Below are positions 17,876 through 29,062 of a stretch of 64,000 bases of DNA, piece by piece. The position numbers and the translations under genes were made by a program. Each line of letters starts with the position of its first letter. The stretch's first letter is position 1. The DNA is from Botryococcus braunii (taxonomy: Eukaryota; Chlorophyta; Trebouxiophyceae): positions 112,289 to 176,288 of the forward strand of contig KV908632.1 of the NCBI GenBank assembly GCA_002005505.1, given 5' to 3'. A model generated the notes under the pieces. The model searched no databases, was not told the origin of the DNA, and saw only the letters and a program-made list of their open reading frames with translations.

Positions 17876-20800
17876 ATGACTTCCAAGAAGAAAGGATCAT
17901 CAGCTAGTGGAGCATCAACGTCAAGCAGTGAACCAGCCTCATCCACACCCATCAGAGAACCGTGTACTCCCAGCACCTCAAGAGGCAGCGGAGATGAGCT
18001 GCCCAAGATTATCCCAACAAATGTCAAGGTACACATAAAACTGAAGGAACGGGGGACAAATATTATTGTTTGGAAGAATGCATTTTTGGCAGCAAATGAG
18101 TCAAAAGGGTCTTTGCCTGCCATCCTGGAGGCTATGCCTGGTACAGCACATGACGCAGCCGCAATGTTACTGATTTATGAGTCAGTCCCAGAGGAATGGC
18201 TGGGACCTCTGTCTAATCTGCCCTCTGCTTATGATGCATATGAGTTCATCTGCAGAAAGTTTATTGGTGGATATAATATCGAGGCCAATGCAGATTGGCT
18301 CCAAGAAATGAGCCAGGGAATGAAACATGACGAGACGATTTCGCAATATGTCAACAGAATGATCAACCTGAAGGCATGCCTTGACAGGAACAACCATGCT
18401 CTACTGGATGCACACGTTGCAACCCAGATTATGCAGGGCTTGCCTGATGCAGCTAAAGAGCCAGGAATGATCACAACTGCTGCAGCACAACCCCTGGAGA
18501 AGCTGGCTGGACTTCTGCGCAACACAGCAGCTGCAGTGGGTTTTGATGAATATGCTCCTCGCCAACCAAGGGTTTTGGCTCTTGGACAAGGCTCCAGTGG
18601 AGCCAATACCCCACCAGCTGCCAGTGCAGTCCATCAGCAGGCCCAACCAACTGTCTCTGAGGCCAAGTCCGAGACTAAGGGCATCTGCAACTACTGCAAT
18701 AAGAAGGGGCATTACTGGAGGGACTGTCGAAAGAGGAAGCGGGACGAGGAGACCCAACGGAACGTAGTGGCAGCGGTCCAACAATTGCAGGGAATGTGGC
18801 CACAGGGACCTCCACATATGGGTGGCCCACACCCTCCTGCAGCCCAGCTGGCGCACCCTGGACTGGATGCCTTTCCGGCATGGTTCCAACCCCCAGCTCC
18901 CCCACCTCCACCACCTGGAGGTATGCCATACATAATTTCCCTCAACATCCTGAAGACTCCTGTCAGAAATTCGTCTCTGCAATCCTGGCTGGTGGACAGT
19001 GGAGCATCTGTACATCTGGTGAATGATGTGACCCTACTACATAATCCAACTGTGCATGCCAAACCCATCCCATTACATCTGGCCACTTCAGATGCCACTG
19101 GAGGAATTGTAGCATCAGGCTCTGTCTGCATCCTCAGTCGAGTGGGAGTTCCCCTGTGGATACATCATGTTCAGTGTGTTCCTTCTGCAACCTCAAACAT
19201 ACTGTCAGTATCTGCAGCATTGCGGGATGGGGCAGTCTTTCGCACAGATGATGTTGGAGCGTTCACTGAAGTCTGTGGTCCAAACAGCTGGAGGTCTCGG
19301 ATCAGTGCAGAGAAAGGGCTATTTTATATTCATCAAGTTGTAGCTCTGAGTCCCAGTGTTAACCACAGAAGAATTTCAGCTGCTGTGAAGTCCAAAACCC
19401 CCACCCAAAACTCACACAACTGTGCCAGACGATACCTCTGGCATAGCAGAATGGGACATCCAGGTGAAACATGGATGCAGCGCCTAACCAATGAGGACCT
19501 GGTCTCGGGACTTGATACATCCCTATGTCCCTGCTCCAATTGTCCAGTCTACTGTGAAGCATGTATTGAGGGAAAGACGTCTCGGCCTCCATTTGGAATA
19601 AGCAGTAGACCAGCTGTTGAACCACTTGACAGAGTACATATTGACACTGTGGGCCCCATTTTTCCTGCTGCAGTAACTGGTGAACGTTACTGGGTGACTG
19701 CTTTGGATGAGTCATCTCAGTTAAAGGCGGTCCTGCCTGTGAAGTCCAAAGATGCCATCAGTGCTGCTGTGAGGGACCTCATTCTATACTGGCAGACCCA
19801 GAAGAAAACCAAAGTGAAGTGTGTCCGGTGTGACCGTGGAACTGAATTTCTGAATGCCACGTTCAAAGAATTTTGTGCATCCCAGGGGACTAAATTGGAG
19901 ACCTCAGCTCCTTACACCCCGCAACAGAATGGAGCGGCTGAAAGAGCCAATCGCACCCTCAAGGAACGTACCAGGACTCTTCTGGCTTTTGCAGCTGCCA
20001 GTCCAACGTTGTGGAAGGAGGCCCTGGAAACTGCATGCACCCTACTGAACATGGGTCCCAGTACCGGGAGGGACCGCACGCCATCAGAATTATTTTTTGG
20101 CTACAAACCAAATGTAACCCCACTGCGTACCTGGGGTTGCTTGGCCTTTGTGCACATTCCTGATGTCCAGCGCTCTGTGTTTTCCCCTAAAACTGTGCCA
20201 GGGATGCTTACTGGTTACTCAGCCTCCTCCAAAGCCTATCGGATCTATGTGGGAGGGGGTATCTGGAAGGAGAGCAGAGATGTGGTTTTCGTGGAGCACC
20301 TCAGGGGAGCCTCTCGGGTTGGCATGAGCGTTTCCTCAACACAGTCTACAGAGTTTCTGTGTCCTGAGCCCTCTGCAAGTGACACTCCCCCAGTCTTTCC
20401 CGGCACCTCCCCTGGCACAACCAACATCAGCCTTGAGACAGATCTTGATGACCCACACAGTGAGCCTGAGTACCTGCCAGCCTCCAGCAACCTCCCCACA
20501 CAGCCTGTCACAGGACCCCCCAGTGAGGCTGAGCCCGAGCCTGAATCCAGAAGACTGTGTGACCCAGTGGAGATGGATCAAACCCTGGAGGCAGTACAGG
20601 ACTTAGCCAGAGGAGTGAGACAGGACTCCCACCTTCGACCGCAGATGGAGCGAGCCCAGGAGGTCCTCAGACCAACTAGGTCTGATTGCCGCAACCACCA
20701 ATTGGATGGCCTGACCCGGGCTCAACGACACGAACAACGCACTGCCGCCAAAGACCTCCTGCTGCCACAGGAGAAGGGAGAGAGCAGAGAGCGAGAGGGG

Positions 20801-23278
20801 TTGACTGAATGTGACTCTCTGTCACAGGGACCAGGGGAAGTGCAGCTAGAGGGTGATTCACATGAGGGGCATGAATTGCATGTGAGTGCAGTGAGGGGGG
20901 CAGCTACATGCAAAGCTGCAAATGGTCCCGGGGAGCTGAGCAGTATGGGTGGGTCTTGTTCAGTGACTGAGAGAAATGTAAGAGATGTGACCATGCAGAG
21001 TTCTTCTGGCAACCCGTCCAGTCAGAGCACTCCTGGACGGGACTGTGGTGGCAGCCACCGGTCAGAGGAAGCATCATATGCTTTCTCTGCACCAGCCAAA
21101 CATGATTGTGAGCGGGAGACAGGATCTGCATCCTTGACTCCATGTAAGGGACGAGAGGAGGAGGTGAATCAGGAGCACAGACATTGTGGAGACAGACCAA
21201 ATTACAAGTGCTCACTGAGAGGTACCTGTGCCTGGGAGAGTGATGTCAGAGATGTGAGGTCACTCCCAACAGTGACATGCAGTCGGTCTGAGAGGCATGT
21301 GGATCACATAAATCAGGGGAAGTATGCAGACACTCTGCCATATCCCGATGTTGCTTGTGAGAGACCTGAAGAGTCTGAACTCTTGCAGGCATGTCAGAGT
21401 GTGTCTGAGGAGGTGAATCGGAAGTCTGGACAATGTGAAGGGATTCCAAATTACAAAGACTGTCCGAGAGGTACCTGTGCATGGGAGGATGATGTGAGGG
21501 ATGAGCAGAGTAACTTGTGCAAAGCCAAGTGTGAGTCCAAGCGAGAGCGTGCTATGAGAGAGCATTCTACTTCTACTGGAGAGCCTGTGATGTGTAACTC
21601 AGCGAGTGTCAGTGGAAGAGTAGTGGGTTCTGGACAAAGTGAGAGAAAATCAGGCAATTCAGAGGAAAAGCACACAGGTGTCAGATTTGGGAAAATTCAC
21701 GTTCCCTCTAATTTGAGAGAAGCACAGATGTCTCCCCAGTGGGAATACTGGAAGGCAGCTATGCAGGAAGAGCAAAATTCTCTAGATACTCATGAGGTCA
21801 TGGAGTATGTTCCGAGACCTCGTGGACATAAGGTTATTCCAGTTCACTGGATATTTTCAGTGAAAATGGATGCACATGGCAATGTTGTGAGATTCAAGGC
21901 CAGATTAGTGGCACAGGGATGCAGACAAATCCCTGGAGTGGATGTGATGGAGGTCTTTGCTCCTACTAGTAGCTATGGAGCTAGAAGAGCTCTGCTTGCT
22001 GTTGCTGCAAGAGAGGGCTGTGAAATTCATCAGGTGGACGTTAAGACCGCCTTTCTGAATGGTGAGCTCGAGGAGGAAGTATATGTAACGCAACCTCCTG
22101 GCTTTGAGAATGGTGATAAGAATATTGTGTGCCGATTGAGAAAGGCGTTGTATGGCCTGAAGCAGGCTCCACGTGCCTGGCACAAAACCCTGAATGACAA
22201 ACTTGAAGTCATGGGGTATGAGGTGTGCAAGAGTGATGCGGGAGTGTATGTGAGATGCTCTACTGATGGAGGAAAGTCCTATGTGCTGATCTATGTTGAT
22301 GATCTTCTGATAGTTTCCAAGGGCATGTCAGAAATCGAGAGAGTGAAGGGACTTCTCAAGAAAGAATTCACCATCCATGATCTTGGGGAAGTGAAGGATT
22401 TCTTGGGATGTCAAGTGATGAGAGATAGAGATAAAGGGCTGATCACCCTGAGTTGCATCCCTAAAATCGATGCACTTGTAGAGAAATTTGGCTTGGATCT
22501 TGAGTCAGTGGGACCTGATACTCCCATGACAAAAGATTTCGTAATGTCCCAAAGGCCTGCACCGAGAGATGGGAGCGACAGCATTGGTGCTGGCAGTCCA
22601 CTACCTCCAGGTCACCGTTACTGTGAGTTAGTAGGGTCTCTTCTGTATATAGCCAACACCACACGTCCCGATATAGCTCAGGCAGTAGGTGTATTGTCTC
22701 GTTATCGCATATCTCCCACCACAGCACATTGGAATGAAGCCATCCGTGTGTTGAAGTATCTGAAAGGAACCCGAGATTTGGTTCTAACTCTCGGAGGGGG
22801 GGAGATAGAGCTAGAAGGCTATGTGGATGCCGACTATGGAGGTGATCAGGATCATCGCTTCTCTACCACTGGCTTTGTCCTCACTGTGTTTGGAGGAGCA
22901 GTAGTGTGGGGAAGTAAAAAGCAATCTGCTGTTGCCACTTCAACAGTGGAGGCTGAATTCATGGCAGCAAGTGCTGTTGTGAAGGAAGCAAATTGGCTGA
23001 GAGGTTTCCTGGAGGAAATTGGAGTGTTACCGTGGATAGTGAAGATTCATTGTGACAACCAAGGGTGTATAAACCACCTGAGGAATCCGGTGTACTCCAA
23101 ACACACAAAGCATATTGCAATTAGCTGTCATTTCGCACGTGAAGCTATTGCAAAGGGGCAGGTTGAATTCAAGTACATTCAATCTGCTAGAAATGTGGCT
23201 GACATTTTTACCAAACCACTAGTTAGACAAGTGTTTCTGGGACATCGTAACTCACTGGGACTGGCCAAGTTTCTGTGA
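17876..23278 (+). CDS. Cop-C Gag-Pol polyprotein (intact, 1800 aa)
   Basis: This is a complete Ty1/copia polyprotein starting at ATG 17876 (A at -3). UBN2-type Gag occupies about residues 45-215. A CCHC knuckle starts near 271 (CNYCNKKGHYWRDC). The protease has DSG at 374-376. The GAG-pre-integrase zinc region is near 520-567. Integrase has D590, D653 and E689, the classic 35-residue Asp-Glu spacing. RT carries YGLKQAPRAW near 1425 and YVDD at 1473-1476. RNase H starts near VDADYGG (about 1648), and the end carries a FTKPL motif. Between integrase and RT is an unusually long (about 400-residue) charged linker with two cysteine-containing repeats near 1095-1130 and 1178-1212. No frameshift separates Gag and Pol. 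All catalytic residues I can check are present. Confidence 0.95.
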   Translation: MTSKKKGSSASGASTSSSEPASSTPIREPCTPSTSRGSGDELPKIIPTNVKVHIKLKERGTNIIVWKNAFLAANESKGSLPAILEAMPGTAHDAAAMLLIYESVPEEWLGPLSNLPSAYDAYEFICRKFIGGYNIEANADWLQEMSQGMKHDETISQYVNRMINLKACLDRNNHALLDAHVATQIMQGLPDAAKEPGMITTAAAQPLEKLAGLLRNTAAAVGFDEYAPRQPRVLALGQGSSGANTPPAASAVHQQAQPTVSEAKSETKGICNYCNKKGHYWRDCRKRKRDEETQRNVVAAVQQLQGMWPQGPPHMGGPHPPAAQLAHPGLDAFPAWFQPPAPPPPPPGGMPYIISLNILKTPVRNSSLQSWLVDSGASVHLVNDVTLLHNPTVHAKPIPLHLATSDATGGIVASGSVCILSRVGVPLWIHHVQCVPSATSNILSVSAALRDGAVFRTDDVGAFTEVCGPNSWRSRISAEKGLFYIHQVVALSPSVNHRRISAAVKSKTPTQNSHNCARRYLWHSRMGHPGETWMQRLTNEDLVSGLDTSLCPCSNCPVYCEACIEGKTSRPPFGISSRPAVEPLDRVHIDTVGPIFPAAVTGERYWVTALDESSQLKAVLPVKSKDAISAAVRDLILYWQTQKKTKVKCVRCDRGTEFLNATFKEFCASQGTKLETSAPYTPQQNGAAERANRTLKERTRTLLAFAAASPTLWKEALETACTLLNMGPSTGRDRTPSELFFGYKPNVTPLRTWGCLAFVHIPDVQRSVFSPKTVPGMLTGYSASSKAYRIYVGGGIWKESRDVVFVEHLRGASRVGMSVSSTQSTEFLCPEPSASDTPPVFPGTSPGTTNISLETDLDDPHSEPEYLPASSNLPTQPVTGPPSEAEPEPESRRLCDPVEMDQTLEAVQDLARGVRQDSHLRPQMERAQEVLRPTRSDCRNHQLDGLTRAQRHEQRTAAKDLLLPQEKGESREREGLTECDSLSQGPGEVQLEGDSHEGHELHVSAVRGAATCKAANGPGELSSMGGSCSVTERNVRDVTMQSSSGNPSSQSTPGRDCGGSHRSEEASYAFSAPAKHDCERETGSASLTPCKGREEEVNQEHRHCGDRPNYKCSLRGTCAWESDVRDVRSLPTVTCSRSERHVDHINQGKYADTLPYPDVACERPEESELLQACQSVSEEVNRKSGQCEGIPNYKDCPRGTCAWEDDVRDEQSNLCKAKCESKRERAMREHSTSTGEPVMCNSASVSGRVVGSGQSERKSGNSEEKHTGVRFGKIHVPSNLREAQMSPQWEYWKAAMQEEQNSLDTHEVMEYVPRPRGHKVIPVHWIFSVKMDAHGNVVRFKARLVAQGCRQIPGVDVMEVFAPTSSYGARRALLAVAAREGCEIHQVDVKTAFLNGELEEEVYVTQPPGFENGDKNIVCRLRKALYGLKQAPRAWHKTLNDKLEVMGYEVCKSDAGVYVRCSTDGGKSYVLIYVDDLLIVSKGMSEIERVKGLLKKEFTIHDLGEVKDFLGCQVMRDRDKGLITLSCIPKIDALVEKFGLDLESVGPDTPMTKDFVMSQRPAPRDGSDSIGAGSPLPPGHRYCELVGSLLYIANTTRPDIAQAVGVLSRYRISPTTAHWNEAIRVLKYLKGTRDLVLTLGGGEIELEGYVDADYGGDQDHRFSTTGFVLTVFGGAVVWGSKKQSAVATSTVEAEFMAASAVVKEANWLRGFLEEIGVLPWIVKIHCDNQGCINHLRNPVYSKHTKHIAISCHFAREAIAKGQVEFKYIQSARNVADIFTKPLVRQVFLGHRNSLGLAKFL

Positions 23279-23281
23279 GGT

Positions 23282-23987
23282 AAAGGCAAGGGGAAGTGTT
23301 GTGTTAATTAATTTTATGCCTTTCCCTCAGAGGAGTAATAATGGCAAGTCTCCGTATGAAGACAATACCAATTAGGAAAGAGAGGCAGAACCCTGAGTTC
23401 TGCCAGGCAATACATGCATTTGAACGAAGACTATCATAACGCAAGTTACAGACACGTTTGTAGAAAGGAGGCATATGGGGCAAGCACGGATAGGGAAGGC
23501 ACTTGGTTGGAACTATAGTGGCACTCCGGGTGCCTATCAATCAGTTGCTAACCAGTCCTTGACTTGTATATGTCCGTGCCTACTTAACAACGCACAAGTA
23601 GGAGGACATCGTCTAACACCCTCCGTGCCGCCACCATGCAGGTGACTTAATCCTTATTGTATTCCTGGATTTAGCACTCAGATGAACATTGTTAGAACAT
23701 GTTAGACATATAGAGTTGAGTTTAGCTCATCGGACAAAGTAATGAACACGACCTGGGTGAGAGCAGGTTAGGCGTGTTTGAACTGCGTCACCTTGTTAGG
23801 AGAGATGAGAGATATTGTAACACTTGGTTGGAACTATAGTGGCACTCCGGGTGCCTATCAATCAGTTGCTAACCAGTCCTTGACTTGTATATGTCCGTGC
23901 CTACTTAACAACGCACAAGTAGGAGGACATCGTCTAACACCCTCCGTGCCGCCACCATGCAGGATACGCCAAGCCCAGAATATTTCA
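23282..23987 (+). repeat. Cop-C polypurine tract and 3' LTR
   Basis: The purine-rich tract (about 23282-23296, ending AAGGGGAAG) abuts the 691-bp LTR at 23297-23987. The R1/R2 repeats recur at 23500-23642 and 23821-23963. The LTR ends TTTCA and is followed by the GGTTT target duplication. Confidence 0.92.
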
Positions 23988-26437
23988 GGTTTATCATCTG
24001 AAAACTGGGGTGAAGCTCTTCTTACTTCAAATTATGTTAGAAATATGTCTCCTGTTAAGCACTTGAGCAAAACCCCATTTGAAATGATGCATGGAAAGGC
24101 TCCCAATGTTTCACATCTCAGAATCTTTGGCTCCAAATGTTTTCTCCTTCTTCCTAAGTCAAAGAGGGGAGGGAAATTTGAGCCTGTCAGTGCTGAGGGT
24201 ATCTTTGTAGGTTATGATGGCCTTAGCAAGAACTACAAAGTTCTTGTTGATGGAAGATTGATGTTTACTGCAGAGAATATGTCAACTTCTCTGAACATGC
24301 TGTTCATGATCTGCCTGAAGCATTGGCTGAAGACGATGAGGATGACACTTGCCCATCACTAGTGAGTGTCTCTGATTCTGACTCAGAAGATGGACATTCT
24401 GATGATGGTGATAACACTGAGCAAATGCCTGATGTCTCTTCTGCATTAGATATCTCAGAAATTAGCTTAGAGCTAGATCAGGGTACTACACTAGTTAGTG
24501 CTGGAGAGCAAACGGGAAAGGATCAGGACCACTTTGGTCTTGATCCTAGTGGGACTAAGCATGGTAAAAGTGCAGCCGCGGGAAGTACGGACGCTTTGGA
24601 TCCAGAACCCTGTTACACAAGTGCTGCAAGTCCGCGCCCACTTAAGGGTGTTCCACAAGCGACTATCCATGAAATGAGTGGGGGGAGTGTCCCAGACCCC
24701 CAATTAGAACCTGGAGTAGACCAGGATGTGGTCCCTAAGCCTCCAGCAGGTGGTTTCAGCAGTAAGTATCCAGTTAGGAACAGGAAAAATGCAGAAACAC
24801 ATCCCTGGTGGTCTGGTGCACACACTACAGAAACCCAAACCTCTTTCCTTGGATATGTTCAAGTCCAAAAAGACACAATATATGTTGAACCTGTCACTTA
24901 CTTTCAAGCTATCAACTCTCCTGAAGCTGCAAAATGGTTGGATGCCATGAAAGATGAAATGCAGTCTCTCTCTGCTCTTGGCACCTGGACATATGTGGAA
25001 GTTTCAGATGCACAACGCAAAAAGGCCCTCCCTGTCAAATGGGTCTACAAAATAAAGCTCACTGAAACAGGGGAGGTGGATAGATTTAAAGCAAGACTGG
25101 TAGCAAAGGGTTTCAAACAGATATATGGCATAGATTACACTGAAGTCTATGCCCCTGTGTCTAAACATACCACACTAAGGTACCTGTTGGCGAAGGCTGT
25201 GAACAGGGACATGCATGTGCATCAGATGGATGTCAGCACAGCCTTCCTACATGGGAAATTAGCAGAGGAAATTTATGTGCAGCAACCAGAGGGTTTTCAT
25301 GTAGGTGGACCCAATACTGTTTGCAAGCTGCACAAGGCCCTCTATGGGCTCAAGCAGGCGCCCAAGGCTTGGTATGACACTATCAGTCATGTCCTTGTGA
25401 GTTCAGGTTTTACTATCTCAGATGCTGATCCATCCCTATTCATCCTGAACAAGTCAGAGGGGTCTGTAGTCTATCTTCTGCTGTATGTTGATGACATACT
25501 ATTACTATCACAGAGCATGTCTGTCATAACAGAAGTCAAATCACTTTTGTCCAGTCATTTCAGCATAAAGGACTTAGGGGAGGCAAAACACTTTCTAGGC
25601 ATGCAAATAAAACAAGAGAGAGATGCAAATGGTGCTTTGTTGTCAATTACACTCTCAAATGAGAAATTGATCAGTGACATGCTTGAGAGTTTCGATTTAA
25701 AAGGGGACAAGCCCAAATCTACTCCCCTCGATAGATCAATGAAACTTAAAAAGGGAGAAGGCAAACCACTTCCCCAAAACAACAGATATAGGGAATTGGT
25801 TGGGGGTGTTCTTTACTTGTCAAACACTACCAGACCAGACATTTCCTACTCTGCTTCTCTCCTAGCAAGATTCTCAAACTCCCCGACTTCTATTCACTGG
25901 GGGGCTGGGATTCATCTGCTCCAATATCTGTCGGGGACCAAGGAGTTAGGCCTCAAATGGGAAAGGAGCAAGGGAGGGATCATAGGATATGTTGATTCAG
26001 ACTTTGCAGGGGATCTGGATGGGTACAGATCCACCTCTGGTTTTATCTTCCTGTCTGATGGCACGGCTATCTCTTGGGGTAGCAAACTCCAAAAGCTGGC
26101 TGCCCTGTCAACTGTTGAGGCTGAATTCATAGCAATGAGCACTGGTGTCAAGGAGGCACTTTGGCTGTCCAAGTTGGTGCAGGATGTTGGAGAGGATCTG
26201 GGAGCTGCAGTCATACTCTCAGATAATACTGGAGCCCTGGCCAACATTAGAGGCATACCCATTTCACCCAGGACGAAGCACATTGGAGTCCGCTATCACA
26301 GAGTCAGGGGTGAAGTGGTCAAGGGGAACATTAATCCTCAATACATCCACACATCAGAAAATGTTGCTGATATATTCACCAAAATTCTACCAAAAGCCTC
26401 ATTTGTTAAGTTCAGGGAGATGGCAGGAATGAAATAA
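23988..26437 (+). pseudogene. Cop-A copy Y integrase C-terminus, RT and RNase H (frameshifted)
   Basis: This is the last part of the copy Y polyprotein. The integrase C-terminus is followed by a one-base deletion near 24255 relative to copy 40715-45277, then an acidic linker. RT follows with YGLKQAPKAW (25342-25371) and YVDD (25484-25495), then RNase H (VDSDFAGD near 25993) and the C-terminal segment to the stop at 26437. It is the only Cop-A copy in the window with a full RT. Only the single frameshift and the two insertions disable it. Confidence 0.92.
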
Positions 26438-26721
26438 TTTTTTTTTGTATTGTGCTTTTGACTATCAAAGTAAATCAGACACCCTGCGCATCAACAGATA
26501 CTCCCCACCATAAACCCACCTTGAAGAAGGGGGAGGTGACACCGCACCCAATAAAAAAGAGGGGGGGTCACTTGGTGGCTGGATGTCAAGGGGTTAGTGG
26601 CTGACACGGTTTGGAGCACCGAGCCATTGCAACATCTGATGATTTTCTTGATGCTCATTAGCCTTAAAATGTTACCTGTTAATGAATTGCATAAAAGTTT
26701 CATACTTCACATGAGGGGAGG
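26438..26721 (+). other. Cop-A copy Y 3' UTR and polypurine tract
   Basis: Non-coding sequence with AATAAA at 26550-26555 and a purine tract ATGAGGGGAGG at 26711-26721 that directly precedes the LTR. Confidence 0.8.
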
Positions 26722-27498
26722 TGTTGGCAAAGACATCTTTTATTGGACATATAATGTCTTGGCATAAGTTGCATGTTCGTATGAACCTTAGTTTATGGCC
26801 CTACAATAATGAACAGTTATCTTACTTTGCAAAAATTGGGTTTTTCCGTAAAATCCGGAGGTTCTTAGAGATACGGATATTTTAGGACGACAACGGATGT
26901 TTCGGACTCTTGTTGATTCGGTCGATTTCGAAGTACGAGTCGATCGGACACGTACAATAAACAATTGGCTGCAAAGTGTACTTGTTCTTAAGTACGATCG
27001 GTTATTTTACGAATGAGTCGACGAGGCCGATCGACAAGGCGTAGAAGTATTTCTGTCCATAAGTGTCGACGGAGCTGATCGACTGGGCCGATCGACGCGG
27101 CATATAGCATTCTGGCAAGTAGTATTCTGTCAATAGGAATCTGTTTTGCACGGAACAACGATTCTAGGTTGATAAAGGGGTAGAGACAGAGTCGTATCCT
27201 CAGACATTCGATTGCTGTCTCCGGTGCCTCAAGTCGGACCTCTGTATTTCCGTTTGGCACCGTCCTTTGCCTGCATTAACTCAGCTGTCGCTTGCTATGC
27301 AGGTGTGTTTAGTTGTTTCGAGCTTTATTGTATAGTTTGATATATGTAAAAGACATTCGATTGCTGTCTCCGGTGCCTCAAGTCGGACCTCTGTATTTCC
27401 GTTTGGCACCGTCCTTTGCCTGCATTAACTCAGCTGTCGCTTGCTATGCAGGAATCCTGAAACTGTTTTTGATCAAATTGACATCAAATAATCGAATA
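26722..27498 (+). repeat. Cop-A copy Y 3' LTR
   Basis: It is 777 bp and nearly identical to 4633-5409 (one difference noted near 26761). It is followed by GTTAT (27499-27503), the right target duplication. Confidence 0.93.
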
Positions 27499-27659
27499 GT
27501 TATCATCATTTAGTTTCAGGGGCTCTAACTTTGGAGTAAGCCTTTGAGAAGGAGAATTGAACTTCATGAAGGGATACCCACTGTAACCATAGGGGTTGGA
27601 ATTCACCATACCCCAACTGCCAGGTACACCACTAAACCAGGGAGGGCCTGAGGAAGAAC
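27499..27659 (-). pseudogene. Cop-A copy X, Gag N-terminal fragment
   Basis: Minus-strand Cop-A Gag sequence corresponds to the region just upstream of the UBN2 domain. Removal of copy Y and one GTTAT joins it in frame to 4632-2154. It is cut at 27659 by a Cop-D LTR. The rest of copy X (Gag start and LTR) is not found beyond the Cop-D block. Confidence 0.88.
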
Positions 27660-29062
27660 TGTTGTAGGTAATGACCTAGATCAGGTAATTACTTAGGGAG
27701 CATTACTGTTGGACTGATTCAGAGGTATTCTTCTGACTCATCCTAGGCAAAACAGTCGTGCATGCCAGGCTGCCCTGGACGGCACAACACTGTTGGGCCT
27801 TAGGTGCAAACTACTGCATACTTCTTCCAGCTAGTCCTAGGAACTTGGCTGTGAAGCGACATAATTCCTTGACAGACCTCAGTCTTCCTCACGTAACTTC
27901 ACATAGAGGTTTGGACAACTTTGCATTGACTCACACAGCATCGTGGCACTCAGTGGAACTTGTTTTTTGGGACCTCGAATACGTCTTCGAGGTCAGTCAA
28001 ACTAATTCTTAGGCGGCCACATCAGTGTGTTTAATTAGGTACAGAAAATGGGACCTTTAGGTATTTTGTCTAGGACACATCGTCCGTATTGGATTACCAA
28101 TTAGGGACCTTTTGGAATGAGAAGCTTTCAGGGACTCGACTTTTATCGAGTCCCTTGGGCGCCAAACACGGTCAGGTATTTAACTGCTGGAGGCGACAGA
28201 CTCGTCATTCGTTGGTTGGCCGAATCCTGTGCCACGGAATGGAAGTCCTGTCTGTTTGCTACAAGTTGAAGCTTGCTATTGCATATTTGATTTGTGTTTG
28301 AGACAGTCGCACTTGCTTTTTGGTTGCCGCAAGGGAAGGCGCTCCTGTCGAACCTGTATCAGTCGCGCGCAAAGGGTACGTTGGCACTTTGACAGATGAT
28401 AGAATAGCATGATGTATTTGATAACCACTGCATTTGCAATGTTGCTCATTGCTCTGGCTAAATCGTAATGCTTGGGGCAATAGGTGTGTCGAGGTCTGAC
28501 TGACGAAACCTCTACAGTGCATTGACAAATCCTTTTTCGGACTTACAGGTATTGATGTAGTTGTGATTTAATGAGATAATTCCTATTTGGTTAGATATTT
28601 CGCTGACTGTCGCAAAGCTGTGCTGTTAGGTCGTCAAGGGAACGAGTGTGCCGGACTCAGGTCCGGCACAGAACATGTTTGAGACGATGCTATAAAACCA
28701 GCTGATGTGAGAAGTAATTTATGCGTATATGAGATTGTGCCAGTAGGGCAAGCAGTAATATTGTCCCATGTAATCGATTCGTTGGTTGGCCGAATCCTGT
28801 GCCACGGAATGGAAGTCCTGTCTGTTTGCTACAAGTTGAAGCTTGCTATTGCATATTTGATTTGTGTTTGAGACAGTCGCACTTGCTTTTTGGTTGCCGC
28901 AAGGGAAGGCGCTCCTGTCGAACCTGTATCAGTCGCGCGCAAAGGGTGTGTCGAGGTCTGACTGACGAAACCTCTACAGTGCATTGACAAATCCTTTTTC
29001 GGACTTACAGGTGTTCTCTCTGCCCATAACCTATCACAGGTTATGGGCCCACCTGCCCATCG
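27660..29062 (+). repeat. Cop-D LTR D1 with primer site and 11 bp of leader
   Basis: A full Cop-D LTR (27660-29038, TGTTGTAGG...TATCACA) is followed by the primer site GGTTATGGGCCCA (29039-29051) and a few leader bases. A second Cop-D LTR then starts at 29063. It has the R1, intron-like insert and R2 layout described for 54310-55686. Both its repeats share a private variant (TTTTTCGG for the TTTTGCGG of most copies). Its coding region is absent. The left target flank is AGAAC. Confidence 0.88.

Larger units (their letters stand above)
16848..23987 (+). mobile_element. Cop-C: intact Ty1/copia element
   Basis: This is a 7140-bp element with 691-bp LTRs (16848-17538 and 23297-23987) in which I found no difference. 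The target duplication is GGTTT (16843-16847 and 23988-23992), with TG...CA ends, a primer site, an uninterrupted 1800-codon frame and a polypurine tract. It has every part needed for autonomous transposition, and identical LTRs imply very recent insertion. It lies in the integrase region of Cop-A copy Y. Confidence 0.95.
4633..27498 (+). mobile_element. Cop-A copy Y: complete Ty1/copia element with two nested insertions
   Basis: LTRs of 777 bp at both ends differ at about one position. The element has a primer site, a Gag-Pol coding region, a polypurine tract and a 5-bp GTTAT target duplication. Removing Gyp-1 (7484-15780) and Cop-C (16848-23987) leaves an element of about 7.4 kb. The coding region is then open except for a one-base deletion near 24255. 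It sits in minus-strand copy X of the same family, so this is insertion of a family into itself. Confidence 0.92.
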
